Shown here: piece by piece, positions 60,383-64,000 of the stretch
Layout of the letters: the number at the start of each line of letters is the position of its first letter
How positions within the stretch are numbered: position 1 is the first letter of the stretch
DNA from: Algicola sp.
Lineage (GTDB): Bacteria > Bacteroidota > Bacteroidia > Flavobacteriales > Flavobacteriaceae
Direction of reading: 5' to 3'
Assembly (NCBI GenBank): GCA_018222915.1
Contig: JAAEZI010000008.1
Span: 41,691 to 105,690 of the forward strand
Length of the DNA stretch: 64,000 nt
Program-made: the position numbers and the translations under genes
Notes under the pieces: model-generated
Told to the model about the DNA's origin: nothing
Database searches by the model: none
Seen by the model: the letters and a program-made list of their open reading frames with translations, nothing else

Positions 60383-62965
60383 TTATTCTAACCTGACACT
60401 CACAATACCTATACCATGGGGATGTTGTAATTCCGCTTCTGAAATTCCGGGACCTATGGAAAACTGGATACTTTCAACTCTGGTAATATCAAATCCCGTT
60501 GAATTATTATGATCAAAATAATACGGTAAAAAACTGGGATAAGGTCTCGGTAAAGTCACCGTTTTAACGGGTTGTAAATCTGATATATTTATAACATAAT
60601 CTTTCATTTCTGTATCAACATTGATGATGGCTCCATAAGACGAACCGTCATCAAGCACCAATGCTACTTGAAGTTGGCATGGTTGCTCATTCAAAGATCT
60701 CCCATTAAAGATAAGCTTCTCCTTCAAGGGCAAAACTGAGGTCCTTCCTCTCAGCTTATCTATTACAAAATGCTTAAAACTATAGTCGTAAATAGGTGTT
60801 GCATTGCGGTTTTCTTCATCTATTTTAAAAATAGTATCTAACTTGATTTGGTATTCAGAAATACCAGCATACTCCGTAGGTATTAATTTGAACCCTTGTC
60901 GCCACTGTCGCACTAAATCATTTGCGTCTTCATGAGCGTTAAAAAGATATATTGGATATGCCTTAGGAAGAACAGGGACCTTGTAAGACACGCGATCATA
61001 AAAATCCCAATCATAAACATGGCCTGGCTTCCCAGAAGGAAAGGTGATTTGCTTTCCATTTTCCTCCGTAACAATTATATTATAATTTATATAACCTGTT
61101 TTTATCGTTTCTGAAGGAATCGTTGCGGTATATTGATACGGACTTGAACTTTCAAAAGTTTGATTAAAATAAGTCCCATTACTGTTGTAGCCGACTAAGC
61201 TAATCTCTTTAGGTTTAAATTCTGAAATGCATTGTACTTTAATCTGTAAAGTATCACCTTGAGCGATTGTTTCTTGAGGCTGATGTTTTAACCAAGTTTT
61301 CTTAACATGAGATGGCGGAGCATAAAAATCATTGAGCTTATTAGTTTTGAATGCGTCGTCTTCGGTCCAAGATTTCTCTACATTTTTACGGCTTAACACG
61401 TAAGTTCCTGGTTTTATATTAAAGGACCCATTGACGACATCAGTTTGAAACGTATTTCCTTCATTAATGGCAGTCATGCTGAAATCGGTTCCCAAATCTT
61501 TAAGTTTTATTCCCATCTTGTGGATTTGCCACTTAGTAACCCCAACCGTTTTATTAAGACTGTTTCTCCCAAATGGGTTATCGACCCAAACCGCATCGGG
61601 TAGCACCTCCAATCGCCAAACACCTCTTGCAATTTTATCTAAAAAATAAGCGCCAACACCTTCATATTCTACTAATGGCGAACTTCCAAATCCTGCGATC
61701 TCCGTCAAACTAGCCTCATCTATAGGTTGTGATTTTGTATGGTTGGTATAAAAGAATTTCGCTTTAGAATTATATTCTGAAAGATCATTTTTATAATCAA
61801 CTTTAAAATTTCCGAAGGTCGTATTTTGAGGATACCGTCCATAATTGGCATGCAATGGTATTTCATGAAACACTTCCGCACAAATTTTTAAACTTAAAGC
61901 TTTTTGAGGGGTGTAATTCAAATTCATATAATGCGTATTATATTCCGTATTGAAAGGTCCCAAATAACTCGGGTCATAGGCAAAATGAGTAGCAATTTGA
62001 ATTCCAGCAGTTCTAAAACTTCTAGCCATGGCAGGATATATATAAGACCTACCTACATCAGCGGCATCAAACTCATACACTAACTTTGCGCCTTGGTGCT
62101 TTTTAAAGACATCATCAAAAGGCATGTGGTAGTTGTCAACATTAGGCAACAAATTTCCTGACAATTCTTTTCCATATCCTAATCCTGTTGGATACCATTG
62201 AAACGTCCCACCTTGTACACCTCCTTGAAAATAGGCATCTATATTGTGAACAGCGTGACTCATATTATAGAAAATAGGTTTTGAGGTTCCTGTTCTTCGC
62301 ATGGCATCCACCATGCCTTTTACAAATGTCGTCACATCTTGCGCATTACCTCTGTGGTGCGGTTCATTACTCACTTCAAAAGCGATGACATTGGGTTCAT
62401 CCTTATAAGCGACTCCTGTATACGGATTTACATGGTTCAAAAATTGATACAAATAATTTTGTTGGGCGGCAATGGCATCAGGATTTGTTAAACAATCGGC
62501 TTTGCCATATTTATGTGAAAAGCCCGGACTTTCAGTGTCTGGTTCTGGCCAGCCATTACCCCAGAAAGCAATGGGTGTAATGACATAATTAATTTGGTGT
62601 TCCTTGAGCTTGTTCAATAAATAATCGAATGCATCTAAATGATCATTCTCAATAAGATTCCCATGAACATCACTAATCTCTGTATCCCAAACATGCAGAC
62701 GATACAAATCAAATCCCAAACGTGTAAAATGATAAACATCTTGATCTATAGCTTTTTTGACATCTATATGTAGGCGTTGTGCAGATCGATAAGCATGCGC
62801 AAATGGCACAGAGTAATTGACACCGAAACCCTTAACCTCTTCTTTAGTGGAAGCCCAACGCATGATACCATTTTCATCTACAAACACATCGCTATTTGGA
62901 TGCTCTTGTGAATGACCAATACTGACAAACACAACTAATAAAATAAGTGTATATAAACTTTTCAT
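60383..62965 (-). CDS. Secreted clan GH-A glycoside hydrolase-like protein
   Basis: The 860-aa protein has a signal peptide ending near SIGHSQ (20). Residues about 45-390 look like a (beta/alpha)8 hydrolase of clan GH-A, as in GH5-type enzymes: LGFDLYRLHVWD near 83, a likely acid/base E201 in IAFEVSNEPHHRG and a likely nucleophile E298 in KLVYEFDAAD. The C-terminal 450 residues are beta-rich domains, one with an oligosaccharide-binding look near 740-860. No lipobox or T9SS domain is seen. The subfamily and substrate are not certain; the adjacent galT suggests a galactose-containing glycan. It begins 17 bp after galT on the same strand. Confidence 0.75.
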   Translation of the reverse strand: MKSLYTLILLVVFVSIGHSQEHPNSDVFVDENGIMRWASTKEEVKGFGVNYSVPFAHAYRSAQRLHIDVKKAIDQDVYHFTRLGFDLYRLHVWDTEISDVHGNLIENDHLDAFDYLLNKLKEHQINYVITPIAFWGNGWPEPDTESPGFSHKYGKADCLTNPDAIAAQQNYLYQFLNHVNPYTGVAYKDEPNVIAFEVSNEPHHRGNAQDVTTFVKGMVDAMRRTGTSKPIFYNMSHAVHNIDAYFQGGVQGGTFQWYPTGLGYGKELSGNLLPNVDNYHMPFDDVFKKHQGAKLVYEFDAADVGRSYIYPAMARSFRTAGIQIATHFAYDPSYLGPFNTEYNTHYMNLNYTPQKALSLKICAEVFHEIPLHANYGRYPQNTTFGNFKVDYKNDLSEYNSKAKFFYTNHTKSQPIDEASLTEIAGFGSSPLVEYEGVGAYFLDKIARGVWRLEVLPDAVWVDNPFGRNSLNKTVGVTKWQIHKMGIKLKDLGTDFSMTAINEGNTFQTDVVNGSFNIKPGTYVLSRKNVEKSWTEDDAFKTNKLNDFYAPPSHVKKTWLKHQPQETIAQGDTLQIKVQCISEFKPKEISLVGYNSNGTYFNQTFESSSPYQYTATIPSETIKTGYINYNIIVTEENGKQITFPSGKPGHVYDWDFYDRVSYKVPVLPKAYPIYLFNAHEDANDLVRQWRQGFKLIPTEYAGISEYQIKLDTIFKIDEENRNATPIYDYSFKHFVIDKLRGRTSVLPLKEKLIFNGRSLNEQPCQLQVALVLDDGSSYGAIINVDTEMKDYVINISDLQPVKTVTLPRPYPSFLPYYFDHNNSTGFDITRVESIQFSIGPGISEAELQHPHGIGIVSVRLE

Positions 62966-62982
62966 GAGGGTAACTTTTAGAT

Positions 62983-64000
62983 TTAATACAAATTATCTGC
63001 TAAATGTCTTAAGGTCGATGCGGCTGATTCTGCTGTAATATCACGCTGTGGACTCGCAAACATTTCATAGCCTACCATAAATTTTTTTACAGTAGCGCTT
63101 CTCAACAATGGCGGATAAAAACTCATATGCCAATGCCAATGCTCATTTGAATGTCCATTAGTTGGTGCTTGATGAATCCCACTGGAATAGGGAAAAGCGG
63201 TTTTAAACAATTGATCGTAAATTTTTGTAAGCACAGAAATGGCCTCGGCAAATAAAATGGTCTCTTCTGAAGGAATTTCTAAAATATTCTTTTGAGGTCG
63301 TTTAGGTATAATCATAGCTTCGTAAGGCCAAATTGCCCAAAATGGCACCAATACCACAAAGGCTCTATTCTCAAAAATAACGCGCTCTTTTTCTTTTAAT
63401 TCTTGCTTTAAATAATCTGAAAGTAAGGTCTTTTGATGATCTTTATAATAAGTGTCTTGCTGTATATCCTTTTTACTAACTTCATTAGGTAACGTTGATT
63501 GGCTCCAAATTTGACCATGTGGATGAGGATTACTACAACCCATAACAGCCCCTTTATTTTCAAATATTTGGACGTAATTAATGCCTTCTTCCTTACCCAA
63601 TAATCTGAATTCATTTTGCCAAGTCACAATCACTTTTTCGATGTCCTTAACATGTAACTGTGCTAAACTTTTGGAATGGTCTGGACTAAAACAAATCACT
63701 TTACAAATGCCACTTTCGCTATCAGCCCTTAGCAATCCATTATCCATATGAAATTCTGGAGCTTCTTTTTGAAGTGCGGAGAAATCATTGGTGAATACAA
63801 ACGTATCTTCATAATCCTTGTTGATGTCTCCGTTGGCTCTCTTATTTCCTGGGCATAGGTAGCAATTCTTGTCGTAGTGAGGACGTTCTTCATCTGCAAC
63901 CGCTTCCTCCTGCCCTTGCCACGGTCTCTTAGCACGATGTGGCGACACTAAGACCCATTCGCCTGTAAGTGGGTTAAAACGCTTATGTGAAAAATCTTGC
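62983..64000 (-). CDS. galT: Galactose-1-phosphate uridylyltransferase (5' end outside the window)
   Basis: The minus-strand frame is open to the window edge; upstream of the GTG at 63948 it still reads FNPLTGEWVLVSPHRAKRPW, the standard GalT N-terminus, so the true start lies beyond 64000. About 338 codons are visible. Seen: the zinc-type Cys pair in NCYLCPGN, the active-site NPHPHGQIWSQ with the uridylylated His, and near the C-terminus the HxH zinc-type WHWHMSFYPP. The enzyme exchanges UMP between UDP-glucose and galactose-1-phosphate in the Leloir pathway. The GH-A-like secreted hydrolase follows 17 bp downstream, pointing to a galactoside-utilization operon. Confidence 0.94.
   Translation of the reverse strand, partial: QDFSHKRFNPLTGEWVLVSPHRAKRPWQGQEEAVADEERPHYDKNCYLCPGNKRANGDINKDYEDTFVFTNDFSALQKEAPEFHMDNGLLRADSESGICKVICFSPDHSKSLAQLHVKDIEKVIVTWQNEFRLLGKEEGINYVQIFENKGAVMGCSNPHPHGQIWSQSTLPNEVSKKDIQQDTYYKDHQKTLLSDYLKQELKEKERVIFENRAFVVLVPFWAIWPYEAMIIPKRPQKNILEIPSEETILFAEAISVLTKIYDQLFKTAFPYSSGIHQAPTNGHSNEHWHWHMSFYPPLLRSATVKKFMVGYEMFASPQRDITAESAASTLRHLADNLY

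Noticed and set aside
63948..64000. GTG at 63948 as the galT start
   Set aside because: The frame continues upstream with the conserved GalT sequence FNPLTGEWVLV, so the start is outside the window.

Overview
The window is AT-rich chromosomal DNA from a member of the Bacteroidetes, most likely a marine or environmental Flavobacteriaceae. The evidence is SusC/SusD-type polysaccharide uptake genes, type IX secretion sorting domains of both types (A and B), TAnnTTTG-type promoter boxes, a mevalonate pathway and many short-spaced operons. No tRNA, rRNA, CRISPR array, insertion sequence or phage gene was seen.

Region 1 (1-5.3 kb, minus strand) is a polyamine operon: a 50-codon ORF in the leader, arginine decarboxylase, agmatinase, a deoxyhypusine-synthase-like enzyme, a GNAT-nitrilase fusion and a small conserved gene cut by the window edge. 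Together they can convert arginine to agmatine and putrescine; the fourth enzyme probably carries on to homospermidine.

Region 2 (5.5-31.2 kb) is mostly housekeeping and envelope genes. It holds a small secreted carboxypeptidase-regulatory-like protein, a secreted transglutaminase-like protein, an RsuA/RluB-type pseudouridine synthase without the usual catalytic Asp, an operon joining diphosphomevalonate decarboxylase and mevalonate kinase to MBOAT/SGNH acyltransferase genes and a UbiA prenyltransferase, a four-gene GDPD/flavoprotein/DUF4174/DUF1697 operon, a DUF2254 membrane protein, a calcineurin-phosphoesterase/beta-barrel fusion, SelO, an HD-domain protein with a Pycsar-effector-like membrane tail, a GAF protein and a giant type-B-sorted adhesin-like protein.

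Region 3 (31.2-60.4 kb) is a large alpha-glucan (starch/maltodextrin) utilization locus. A nine-gene minus-strand operon encodes an MFS sugar transporter, beta-phosphoglucomutase, a GH65 phosphorylase, four GH13 lipoproteins, an esterase-GH31 fusion and GH97. A LacI-type regulator lies just upstream, and a plus-strand operon (SusC, SusD, two SusE/F-like binding proteins, then a T9SS-secreted GH13 amylase) lies on its far side. The inferred flow is: secreted amylase cuts starch outside, SusCDEF capture and import oligosaccharides, envelope GH13/GH31/GH97 enzymes trim them, MFS imports maltose, and GH65 plus PgmB turn it into glucose and glucose-6-phosphate. A perfect 14-bp LacI-type palindrome sits upstream of susC.

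Region 4 (60.4-64 kb, minus) starts a second sugar locus with a secreted clan GH-A hydrolase-like protein and galactose-1-phosphate uridylyltransferase, whose 5' end lies beyond the window.
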